From assembly GCA_002401545.1 (NCBI GenBank), contig NVTJ01000002.1:1-51037 (forward strand): a DNA stretch of 51,037 nucleotides, read 5' to 3'. Both the position numbers and the translations under genes were made by a program. This stretch comes from Alphaproteobacteria bacterium (GTDB taxonomy: Bacteria > Pseudomonadota > Alphaproteobacteria > Sphingomonadales > Emcibacteraceae). Under the pieces are notes generated by a model. That model was not told the DNA's origin, searched no databases, and saw only the letters and a list, made by a program, of their open reading frames with translations. Positions 40,733 through 47,373 of this stretch are shown one piece after another. Numbering within the stretch: the first letter of the stretch is position 1; each line of letters begins with the position of its first letter.

Positions 40733-41595
40733 CGGGCCACCCCCATTTCGGCGAGGATGTGACCCGGTACATACGTCCCCACTTGATCAGGCGCACCGCC
40801 CCACTGCCCCATCCACTTGCCCGACGACAGCCATATCCCAACCCGTGTCCGCCACTGGTCCTGCTCCCCCTTGCCGTAATTGGCGTTAGGGTTAGCCTTG
40901 GCATGGGCTTCCAGCACGGCGGCCCGGTAGTATTTCAGCGAACAGGGCGGGCTTTTCCCGGCCAATCGCTTTCGGGTCACGATTGTTTCGATGGCAGGGA
41001 CAGCACAGGACGCCACATCAACCCCCGACGTCCGCCATTCCGCCACAATCCGGGTGGCATCGGTGTGAGTTCGCGGATTGAGGCATTTGGCCAGGTCAAT
41101 TTCCGCAGCGACCATCACCTGTTCCAGATATTCTTTTTCTGAAATCTCACCTCGCGCGCGCAATGGAGTATTCTCTGGAGAGTTAACTGGAGTAATAGTG
41201 TGAACGTCGTTCACCACCTTAACGTCGTGAGGTTCACCACCTTCTGTCGTGAGGTTCACCACCTTATCATCAGTGGGGTAGTGAACCTCGTTCACCACCT
41301 CATCAGGGCCACTTCCTGATTCCGGATAACATATTCTATACTCATTTCGCCGCCACCCCCGCCCACTAAAGCCATGCATGTCGACCTTTAAAAACCCCGC
41401 ATCGACCGCGATCTGAGTGTGATCTATAATCGCACGGTTGGAAAGTGATGCGTCTTGCATCAGGGTTTTAATGGACGGGAACGCCCCGTCACCATGATCA
41501 TTCATATAGGTGGAAATGCAGAATAAAACCAGCTTGGTTGTAGATGGCAGCCTGCTTTTCTGAAAAGCCGATCGCCATGAAAAAAACTCACTCAT
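40729..41595 (-). CDS. Phage replication initiator (O-like), helix-turn-helix protein
   Basis: 288 aa. N-terminal winged helix (SRLPSTTKLVLFCISTYMND, FPSIKTLMQDASLSNRAIID) as in HTH_36 replication proteins. The middle (residues about 100-145) is encoded by iteron DNA and reads as degenerate VVNEVH/VVNDVH repeats. The C-terminal part (RVGIWLSSGKWMGQWGG) is like other replication proteins that contact the helicase. It follows dnaB with an 8-bp overlap. By analogy with lambda O, it likely binds the iterons in its own gene and loads DnaB. Confidence 0.8.
   Translation of the reverse strand: MSEFFSWRSAFQKSRLPSTTKLVLFCISTYMNDHGDGAFPSIKTLMQDASLSNRAIIDHTQIAVDAGFLKVDMHGFSGRGWRRNEYRICYPESGSGPDEVVNEVHYPTDDKVVNLTTEGGEPHDVKVVNDVHTITPVNSPENTPLRARGEISEKEYLEQVMVAAEIDLAKCLNPRTHTDATRIVAEWRTSGVDVASCAVPAIETIVTRKRLAGKSPPCSLKYYRAAVLEAHAKANPNANYGKGEQDQWRTRVGIWLSSGKWMGQWGGAPDQVGTYVPGHILAEMGVAR
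41200..41301. repeat. Iteron array inside the replication gene: candidate origin of replication
   Basis: GTTCACCACCTT at 41209-41220, 41232-41243 and 41254-41265, and GTTCACCACCTC at 41290-41301. Steps of 23 and 22 bp (two helical turns), then 36. The array is flanked by two palindromes, GTGAACGTCGTTCAC (41200-41214) and GTGAACCTCGTTCAC (41281-41295). Repeats of GTCGTGAG precede units 2 and 3. Confidence 0.75.
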
Positions 41596-42997
41596 ATGCC
41601 CTGTCCCTCATTGCGCTGCTTTCCTTGAAAAAATCGACGCCAACGGTCGCTAGTGGCCCGTTGCGTTGTTTGGCGATGATGATGTCCAACTGGTTCTCTA
41701 CCCGCGCACATCTCGCCATCCATTCTTCCAGCTTGTCCGCCTGTTTCGGCTCCGCCAAAGCCAGATAATATTCTTCCCGGTAAACAAAAATAACGTCATC
41801 CGCGTCCTGTTCGATGGATCCGCTGTCCCGTAGGTCTGACAATATGGGCCGCTTGTTTTCGCGGCTTTCCACCGCCCGCGACAATTGAGACAACAGGATA
41901 ATCGGCACCGACAACTCCTTAGCCAAAACCTTCATGGCCGCCGTGATTTCGCTCACTTCCTGCACCTTGTTTCCCCGGTATCGCTCCCCGGCTGTCATCA
42001 GTTGCAAATAATCAATCACTACCATGGATAATTTCTTATCCTCGCGCTCCAGCCGCCTTTTCAGCCGCATACATTCAATCCGAATGGTCGACGGCGTCAC
42101 GCCACCCTTGTCGGTGATATAGAGCGGTAATTTCGCCGCCTGCTGGCCCGCCCGGGCAAAAATATTATATTCATCCATACTAAGCCCACCCTTGCCGGCA
42201 TGGAAATATGATACTGATTGTTGCGGCGTCCATGTCATATCTGAAATTAACCGTTGCCCCAATTGATAGGATTGCATTTCGAGGCTGAAAAAGGCCGTGC
42301 AAAATCCGTTTTGCGCCGCCGCCCGCGCCAAATTGAGCGCAAGGGCTGTCTTGCCCATACTGGGCCGCCCCGCGACCACAATCAGGCTGCCTTCGCGCCA
42401 GCCGCCGGTAGCCTGATTAAGCTTATACAGCCCCGTATTAACCCCGATGACATCGCCGCCATGCTTCATGGCAAGGTCCACCTGCTCCATAGCGAGGCCC
42501 ACCGCCACCGACATATCTTCCAACCCCGTCCCCGCCACATCATGACGGTCGAGTGCGTGTAATTCCTGTTCGATATTTTCCCGAACCTCCTTCGCCGGAA
42601 TATTATCCGTCATATCCCCCGCCGCAATAAGCCCCGCTCGCGTGACCGTCATCAGTTGCCGTTTCAGGGACAGGTCATGGACGATCTTGCCATATTCGCC
42701 CGTGTGAATAATTGACACCGCCGCCGCCGCCAAGCGGGACAGATAGACGGCCACTGTAAGCCCTTCCGGGGCCGTCGCATGATTTTTCAGGCGCGGGGTC
42801 AGGGTCACTGGATTGATCGTCTGGCACTTTTCAATATCCCCAAAACACTCATAGACCGTGCCGTGAAAGGGATTGATAAAGTCTTCCGGCCTCAGAAATT
42901 CCGCCACCTGCCAATAGGCTTCATTCTGGGCCAGAATAGCCCCGAGCAAAGCCTGTTCCGCTTCCAGATTGTGGGGGATATTGGTAATATCTGACAT
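41588..42997 (-). CDS. dnaB: Replicative DNA helicase DnaB (phage copy)
   Basis: 469 aa hexameric 5'-3' helicase. N-terminal domain IPHNLEAEQALLGAILAQNE, Walker A GRPSMGKT (residues 210-217), Walker B LSMVVIDYLQLM, and the conserved LSQLSRAVESRENKRPILSD with LRDSGSIEQDADDVIF. Complete and apparently functional. It lies just upstream of the initiator gene, giving the phage its own helicase and loader platform. Upstream lies repeat A4. Confidence 0.95.
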   Translation of the reverse strand: MSDITNIPHNLEAEQALLGAILAQNEAYWQVAEFLRPEDFINPFHGTVYECFGDIEKCQTINPVTLTPRLKNHATAPEGLTVAVYLSRLAAAAVSIIHTGEYGKIVHDLSLKRQLMTVTRAGLIAAGDMTDNIPAKEVRENIEQELHALDRHDVAGTGLEDMSVAVGLAMEQVDLAMKHGGDVIGVNTGLYKLNQATGGWREGSLIVVAGRPSMGKTALALNLARAAAQNGFCTAFFSLEMQSYQLGQRLISDMTWTPQQSVSYFHAGKGGLSMDEYNIFARAGQQAAKLPLYITDKGGVTPSTIRIECMRLKRRLEREDKKLSMVVIDYLQLMTAGERYRGNKVQEVSEITAAMKVLAKELSVPIILLSQLSRAVESRENKRPILSDLRDSGSIEQDADDVIFVYREEYYLALAEPKQADKLEEWMARCARVENQLDIIIAKQRNGPLATVGVDFFKESSAMRDRAYE

Positions 42998-43041
42998 AAT
43001 TTGCTTTCTAGAATAGGTTTATTTGTTTGGTCTTTTTGTCT

Positions 43042-43131
43042 GATGGGGGATACTCCCCCGCGTCGTGGCCGCTCCCCCTCCTCGTATTAACTCGGGCGGA
43101 CACTTGTCCTTGCCTCAGCCTTTTATGGCTT
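43042..43131 (-). repeat. Prophage palindromic repeat, type A, copy A4 (near consensus)
   Basis: Minus strand: stem I AGCC-ATAAA-GGCT, GAGGCAAGG, stem II GGAC-AAGT-GTCC, core CGAGTTAATACGAGGAGGGG, GAGCGGCCACGACGC, stem III GGGGGAGTATCCCCC, ATC. Sense to the genes, between the 68-aa gene and dnaB; it carries the TAA stop of the former. Confidence 0.87.
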
Positions 43132-43329
43132 CGGGGGAGCTGCGCACCTTTCGCCATAAAATTCTGTTCCAAGGTTTTCCAGAAACTGGCGTTCAAAATC
43201 AGTCAGGCGGTCATCATCCATATGGATAGCCAGAACACCTACTCCATGCCATCCGTCAGCCTTGACCTGTTCTTCGCTGCGGCGAGTGGTGGCAAGCCCC
43301 TGGGTGGAGGTTCGGATCGATATCATCAC
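43123..43329 (-). CDS. Hypothetical small early phage protein
   Basis: 68 aa. The start overlaps the methyltransferase stop (TGATG). Middle segment DDRLTDFERQFLENLGTEFY is helical. The last residues (APPKP) and the TAA stop are encoded by repeat A4, so its natural C-terminus may have been changed by the insertion. No domain recognised. Confidence 0.65.
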   Translation of the reverse strand: MMISIRTSTQGLATTRRSEEQVKADGWHGVGVLAIHMDDDRLTDFERQFLENLGTEFYGERCAAPPKP

Positions 43330-44090
43330 CCTACCCCTTCTCTCTCCGAAGAAAGCCCCGGAAGCCCTTCCAGGCCTAAGGAAAACAGGTCCTTTTGACG
43401 GGTGGCATTCTCAACCCGTTCACAGGCCATATCAAAATATTTCTTATCCTTTTCGATGCCGATGAATTGTCGACCTAATATCAGTGCCGCCACACCGGTG
43501 GTGCCCGACCCCATAAACGGATCAAGCACCACGTCGCCAACCTGACTGGAATTTTTGATATATGATTTCATAAGCTCCACAGGCTTCTGGGTTGGGTGGG
43601 GAGCATTAAGAATATTGGGGACGCGAACCAATTGCTGGGAGCCGCAGTCATTTATATATTTCGCTTTTCCCTTAAACAGGAAACAAGTGAACTCGCAATT
43701 CTTCATGTACCAGCGGTTCGGCGTCGCCGTGATTTTGTCCCACACCAGAAGATTGTGAAACCGGAATCCGGACTTGGCCGCAGCCGCCAAAGCCGCTGCC
43801 ACATGGCGGTTGTTACACATAACATAAGCATGGCCGGTTTCCATTGCGCGGAATATGGCGGGCATTATTTCCGGCCAACCTATTGGCGTATCAACGATTG
43901 CACCTTTGTTGTCATAGACGCGCGTGTCGAACTTCCCTGACATTTCTGCGTTTGTCATCCCGCCTTGTTCCAGCAAATAGGGCGGATCAGTAACCACAAG
44001 TGAAACAGGGGACAACGTCGGCAATATATCCAGACAATCGCCGTGGTAGAGCGTGGCGTTGCCTATGACTATTTTTGTCACCTCACCCAT
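43326..44090 (-). CDS. DNA methyltransferase, N6-adenine/N4-cytosine class
   Basis: 254 aa. Catalytic DPPY at residues 35-38 and, in circular order later, the SAM-binding motif VLDPFMGSGTTGVAA; between them TQKPVELMKSYIKNS. This is the N6_N4_Mtase fold with the DPPY motif before the FxGxG-like motif (beta class order). No restriction partner is nearby, so it is an orphan phage enzyme, perhaps protecting against host restriction or tuning replication. Recognition site unknown. Confidence 0.9.
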   Translation of the reverse strand: MGEVTKIVIGNATLYHGDCLDILPTLSPVSLVVTDPPYLLEQGGMTNAEMSGKFDTRVYDNKGAIVDTPIGWPEIMPAIFRAMETGHAYVMCNNRHVAAALAAAAKSGFRFHNLLVWDKITATPNRWYMKNCEFTCFLFKGKAKYINDCGSQQLVRVPNILNAPHPTQKPVELMKSYIKNSSQVGDVVLDPFMGSGTTGVAALILGRQFIGIEKDKKYFDMACERVENATRQKDLFSLGLEGLPGLSSEREGVG

Positions 44091-44120
44091 AAACCCGACA
44101 CCCGTAACTTAAATAATAAT

Positions 44121-44171
44121 ACATAAATGTGTGAAAAAATCCTTGACATATCACACATTTATGTGTAATAT
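44121..44171 (+). promoter_or_regulatory. hicAB promoter with inverted operator pair
   Basis: TTGACA (44143-44148), 17-bp spacer, TAATAT (44166-44171). ACATAAATGTGTGA (44121-44134) and its exact inverse TCACACATTTATGT (44151-44164) surround the -35 box and fill the spacer; the second also forms ACACATTTATGTGT. HicB usually represses its own operon through such sites. Confidence 0.75.
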
Positions 44172-44199
44172 TATTCACATAGAGAGAGGAAAATACCAA

Positions 44200-44412
44200 A
44201 TGAACGGCAATGAGTTTTTGAAGAAAGTTAAAAAGATTGGACGCAAAAACGGCGTTGAAATCATTATCAATAGCAAGCAAGGCAAAGGAAGCCACGTCAT
44301 CCTTCATTATGGCACCCGCTTTACAACCCTGAAAGACAGGAGAAAGGAAATCGGCGAAGGACTTTTGAAAGCCATGTGCCAACATCTGGGAATTAAAAAG
44401 ACGGACCTCTAA
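44200..44412 (+). CDS. hicA: HicA-type toxin (mRNA interferase)
   Basis: 70 aa from ATG 44200 with AGAGAGGA upstream. NGNEFLKKVKKIGRKNGVEI then GKGSHVILHYGTR gives the dsRBD-like HicA fold with catalytic His32, followed by GEGLLKAMCQHLGIKKTDL. Cleaves mRNA when free of HicB. Plus strand, opposite to the surrounding early genes, in its own unit. Confidence 0.88.
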   Translation: MNGNEFLKKVKKIGRKNGVEIIINSKQGKGSHVILHYGTRFTTLKDRRKEIGEGLLKAMCQHLGIKKTDL

Positions 44413-44493
44413 AGGTCCGCAAGCCTCTCTTAAGAATATAAAAACAAGGAAGTAAAAAGAAACTGAACTAAAAATCGCATAAAAGGAAGAAGC

Positions 44494-44919
44494 ATGACAC
44501 ATATATTCTCCGCAGAGATCAAAGCGGACGGAAAGCAATTTTTGATCACATTCCCCGATGTACCCGAAGCCATCACCGGTGCGGATACTATGGAAGAAAC
44601 CAAGCAAGAGGCCCTCGACGCCCTTGTGACCGCTCTGGGCGAATATGCCCGAAGCGGGAAGGCCATGCCCAAAGCATCCCCCACAAAACAGGGGCAGGTC
44701 GGGATCCGCATTCCCGCCCTGATGATCGCCAAACTGGATCTGATGGCTGCTATGAAAAAGCAGGATATATCCGGCGCGCAACTTGCCCGCCGTCTTAAAA
44801 CCACAGATACGACGGTCCGCCGTATTCTCGACTTTAATCATCGGTCTCACATTGATCAGGTGGAAGACGCCCTGTCCGCCATCGGCCATGTGTTGGAAAT
44901 CAGCACCCGCGCGGCTTAA
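44494..44919 (+). CDS. hicB: HicB-type antitoxin with HTH
   Basis: 141 aa. N-terminal HicB fold (FSAEIKADGKQFLITFPDVP, EAITGADTMEETKQEALDAL) and C-terminal HTH (IPALMIAKLDLMAAMKKQDI, SGAQLARRLKTTDTTVRRIL). Neutralises HicA and represses the operon. It lies 81 bp after hicA, so it may have some separate translation control. Confidence 0.88.
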   Translation: MTHIFSAEIKADGKQFLITFPDVPEAITGADTMEETKQEALDALVTALGEYARSGKAMPKASPTKQGQVGIRIPALMIAKLDLMAAMKKQDISGAQLARRLKTTDTTVRRILDFNHRSHIDQVEDALSAIGHVLEISTRAA

Positions 44920-44948
44920 ATCATTATCAGGGGTGATGTCGGTTGATG

Positions 44949-45335
44949 TCATCCCTTCCCCCCATAGGGCCGGTGAAGATGTTTGCTCAGCGCCGCCGCC
45001 ACTTCATTGTTCAGATTGAATAAGGCGGGGCCATCAAGAGGAAGCCGAAAAGACTTGCCATCCTCAAAACCCACCTGAAGGCAGGTTTCAATCCCCGGCG
45101 CACTGATTACCGCCACAGTTTTGATTTTCTTATTTTTGGATAAATGGAATTTCCAATTATCAAGGGCTTGATCCAATGCGTCACTTATACGCGCTCTTTC
45201 GGACAGCAGTTGCTTCAATGCCGGGCTGAAGGTTCCACCCTTAAACAACCCACCCTTGGCATCGCTCCCTCGCAATAGTTTCCGGGGCGTCAATCCGGAT
45301 ATTTCCTGCCATCGGCTTTGCAACCACCTAATCAT
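44949..45335 (-). CDS. Hypothetical early phage protein
   Basis: 128 aa from ATG 45335, overlapping the upstream stop, with GAGGGGAA before it. WLQSRWQEISGLTPRKLLRG then helical and basic stretches; the C-terminal half is beta-rich (TVAVISAPGIETCLQVGFED). No recognised family. Confidence 0.55.
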   Translation of the reverse strand: MIRWLQSRWQEISGLTPRKLLRGSDAKGGLFKGGTFSPALKQLLSERARISDALDQALDNWKFHLSKNKKIKTVAVISAPGIETCLQVGFEDGKSFRLPLDGPALFNLNNEVAAALSKHLHRPYGGKG

Positions 45336-45726
45336 TTTTCCCCTCTCCGATATTTTCGAGAATTTTGGACCCTGCCCCTGAAATGCAATATCCGGCTCCG
45401 GCAAAGTCACCATCATCCGTCATCAATCCCTTGTAAAAATCGGCAAGACCGTTATGGGAAAGCCACCGAACAACAGAACTAACCCGTTGTTTTGACATAC
45501 CTGTTGCCGCCATGATTGGTGCAAAAGAAACGCACCGTTCCCCATTCTCAAGAGTATTGTTGGAAAGGAATTTAAGTATTTTAATACGATCAAGGCCTTT
45601 ATTTTTTGTTTTGATGGGGGAACTATCGTTCGCACCCCTGTCTTTTGAACTTTCCGCCTTGGCGAAGCCAAGGCTTTGGCAACTACTTGAGTTCCCCCGC
45701 TCGTCGCCTCGCTCCCCCTTGATCAT
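45328..45726 (-). CDS. Winged-helix protein with N-terminus encoded by a type-B repeat
   Basis: 132 aa. ATG 45726 overlaps the upstream stop (ATGA), yet residues 3-38 are read from repeat B5. The conserved part begins about residue 45: RIKILKFLSNNTLENGERCV, IMAATGMSKQRVSSVVRWLS, a winged-helix pattern. A TTG at about 45594 is an alternative start after the repeat. Either the repeat was added in frame after the start codon, or real translation begins downstream. Confidence 0.6.
   Translation of the reverse strand: MIKGERGDERGNSSSCQSLGFAKAESSKDRGANDSSPIKTKNKGLDRIKILKFLSNNTLENGERCVSFAPIMAATGMSKQRVSSVVRWLSHNGLADFYKGLMTDDGDFAGAGYCISGAGSKILENIGEGKND
45613..45720 (-). repeat. Prophage palindromic repeat, type B, copy B5, with inserted hairpin
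   Basis: Minus strand AAGGGGGAGCGAGGCGACG, AGCGGGGGAACTC, AGTAGTTGCC, then an added hairpin GCCTTGGC-TTC-GCCAAGGC, then GCGAACGATAGTTCCCCC and ATC. Stem GGGGGAACT/AGTTCCCCC pairs exactly. It lies inside the coding frame 45328-45726. Confidence 0.82.
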
Positions 45727-46193
45727 GTAGCACCCCCCGCCCGCGCTTTGAGCGCGTCATACAGCCCGACAACCACCCGCAGCACGTCTTCCACTTCAGG
45801 CAGGGCCGCCGCCGCTTCTTGAGGATCAATGTCCCCGTCATCGGCCAGACCCTCGCCCATTTTGGCAAAAACATCGGCGACTTCTTTACCGAAATCGGCC
45901 AGATGCTGTCCAAATACACCGCCTTCACTGGGCGTGATTTGTAGCAAAACACAGCCCTGCATTGTGGCCAGGGCGCGGGTCACCGGCATATCCTGGCTAA
46001 AATCCTCAAGGTCCGCAACCACATCAACCGGGGCAAAATGACCCGGCATGTTGATATTGCCGTAATTGGACATGCTGACCTTATTGACGCGGGTAATCTC
46101 CGCCGCCCCTTCTGTACCGCCGCACTGCCCGGTCAGGGTCCGCGTCGCCGCCATCAGCCGCTGATAATCAATTTTCCGAAGTTGTCTGCTCAT
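45723..46193 (-). CDS. Phage regulatory CII-like protein (tentative)
   Basis: 156 aa. ITRVNKVSMSNYGNINMPGH followed by FAPVDVVADLEDFSQDMPVT resembles the HTH and following helix of phage CII/CP76-type activators. The C-terminal third is acidic. It is coupled at both ends (ATGA with neighbours) and lies two genes after the Cro-like repressor, where CII is found in lambdoid phages. Role as a lysogeny activator is inferred. Confidence 0.5.
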   Translation of the reverse strand: MSRQLRKIDYQRLMAATRTLTGQCGGTEGAAEITRVNKVSMSNYGNINMPGHFAPVDVVADLEDFSQDMPVTRALATMQGCVLLQITPSEGGVFGQHLADFGKEVADVFAKMGEGLADDGDIDPQEAAAALPEVEDVLRVVVGLYDALKARAGGAT

Positions 46194-46477
46194 GTGAGAA
46201 TTCCCCCCGACTGCTCAAATGACAAAAACCGCGCTCTGCGCGATAGTTCGGACATAGCCCTGGACCAGAAAAGACTCCGATCCGAAGCCATTAAGGGCTG
46301 AGGCAAGGCCAAGCGGCCGCCCGAATTAATATGAGGAAAGCCTAAGCGCATAGCGCCGGCGATTGAGACAATATGAAAATAAATAAGATCAAACAGACCC
46401 TGAAAAAACTGAATACCCCGTCTGCCCGCAGGCAATTGGGGGAGTTGTGCAGAATGGAGCGACTGGGGAAGCTTCAT
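46190..46477 (-). CDS. Small early protein interrupted by a type-A repeat
   Basis: 95 aa. Both ends overlap neighbours by the ATGA arrangement, which supports it as a true cistron. Residues 47-65 (PHINSGGRLALPQPLMASD region) are read antisense through repeat A6. The rest shows no known domain. It may be an original small gene in which the repeat was inserted without breaking the frame. Confidence 0.45.
   Translation of the reverse strand: MKLPQSLHSAQLPQLPAGRRGIQFFQGLFDLIYFHIVSIAGAMRLGFPHINSGGRLALPQPLMASDRSLFWSRAMSELSRRARFLSFEQSGGILT
46284..46339 (+). repeat. Prophage palindromic repeat, type A, 3'-truncated copy A6
   Basis: Stem I AGCC-ATTAAG-GGCT, GAGGCAAGG, stem II GGCC-AAGC-GGCC, CGCCCGAATTAATATGAGG; the poly-G part and stem III are missing. 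Confidence 0.82.
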
Positions 46478-46701
46478 TCTGCCGCCCCCACACGCACCGA
46501 TTCCTCAAGAATGGCTTCCGCGTACAGATCATCAAAGGTCAAAGCATGATCAGACCACACCACTATGCGCGCGGCCAGCTTAGGCCCAAGTTCGCGCTCA
46601 CCAGCAAGGATTTTATAGAGAAAACTCTGGCTGATTTCCAATTCATCCGCCACCGTTTTAATCGGAATATTTTTGCTTTTTATGTAATTTTGAAATGTCA
46701 T
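46474..46701 (-). CDS. Cro-like repressor
   Basis: 75 aa from ATG 46701. HTH in IPIKTVADELEISQSFLYKI, then LAGERELGPKLAARIVVW. Upstream in-frame starts (TTG 46728, ATG 46719) fall within the operator/promoter, and the expected transcription start is close to 46701, so the message may be leaderless. It is divergent from the CI-type gene with operators between, as cro and cI are in lambda. Confidence 0.78.
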   Translation of the reverse strand: MTFQNYIKSKNIPIKTVADELEISQSFLYKILAGERELGPKLAARIVVWSDHALTFDDLYAEAILEESVRVGAAE

Positions 46702-46710
46702 AAGTACACT

Positions 46711-46789
46711 ATTACCCATATTGTACAATAACAGTCAAGCCAAAATTACCCATAATAGTCATTTTTGTTTTACCCAGATAGGGTAATAT
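46711..46789. promoter_or_regulatory. OR-like operator region between cro-like and cI-like genes
   Basis: Three related sites: ATTACCCATATTGTACAAT (46711-46729), ATTACCCATAATAGTCATT (46745-46763) and the symmetric TTACCCAGATAGGGTAA (46770-46786). The minus-strand promoter has TTGACT (46738-46733) and TAATAG (46714-46709) across the first site. The plus-strand -10, TAATAT (46784-46789), lies 7 nt before the cI-type ATG, so that message looks leaderless, with a weak -35 as in lambda PRM. Confidence 0.75.
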
Positions 46790-46795
46790 GCCGCC

Positions 46796-47365
46796 ATGAA
46801 AAACAGAATTAAAGAACTGAGAAACAAACAAGGGCTGTCCCAGCAACAGCTCGCAGACCTTCTTAACTGCGGGAAATCAACTGTTGTAAAGCTGGAACGC
46901 GGTGAGCGAAGATTAAGCGATGTCTGGGCAGAACGTATGGCAAAAATATTTAATTGCCGCCTTGTAGAAATTTTTGAAGAAATTCTCCCTACCCGTGAAA
47001 TTCCTGTCATCTCATGGGTCCAGGCAGGCGCATTCACCGAAGAAACTCTTCTGAGTGATTTAAGCGACGCAGAGAAAATAATCAGCAATTACAACAAAAC
47101 AACCACCTTTGCCCTGAAGGTGGTTGGGTCAAGTATGAACCGGGTTGCACCGGAAGGCTCTATTATTATTGTGAATTATGATGATCAGGAATTGATTGAC
47201 GGAAAATCTTATATTATTCGTAATAGTGAAGGGGCGAGTTTTAAAAGGTATCGCAGCAACCCCATCCGCTTTGAACCCCAAAGCACCGACGATCACGACA
47301 CTATTTTTCCGCACGATGGCTTGCATATTGTGGGCCGGGTTGTTCAGGTTTTGACAGATTTATAG
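46796..47365 (+). CDS. CI-type repressor, LexA-like S24 autoprotease
   Basis: 189 aa. N-terminal HTH_3 (RIKELRNKQGLSQQQLADLL, NCGKSTVVKLERGERRL) and C-terminal S24 peptidase: cleavage site Ala77-Gly78 in ISWVQAGAF, catalytic Ser113 in VGSSMNR, catalytic Lys150 in GASFKRY. RecA-stimulated self-cleavage would induce the prophage after DNA damage. Divergent from the Cro-like gene. All key residues are present, so the lysogen can probably be induced. Confidence 0.92.
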   Translation: MKNRIKELRNKQGLSQQQLADLLNCGKSTVVKLERGERRLSDVWAERMAKIFNCRLVEIFEEILPTREIPVISWVQAGAFTEETLLSDLSDAEKIISNYNKTTTFALKVVGSSMNRVAPEGSIIIVNYDDQELIDGKSYIIRNSEGASFKRYRSNPIRFEPQSTDDHDTIFPHDGLHIVGRVVQVLTDL

Positions 47366-47373
47366 ACAGAATA

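Noticed and set aside
41200..41301. CRISPR array
   Set aside because: Repeats are only 12 bp, spaced 10-24 bp apart, and lie within a coding gene; they fit iterons, and no cas gene is present.
44083..44952. 289-aa open frame on the minus strand across hicA and hicB
   Set aside because: Antisense to two well-recognised genes with their own promoter; no domain and no ribosome site. The frame is a coding shadow.
44928..44957. Bidirectional terminator after hicB (GGGGTGA/TCATCCC)
   Set aside because: Seven-bp stem with a large loop and no T run; overlaps the end of a minus-strand gene. Too weak to list.
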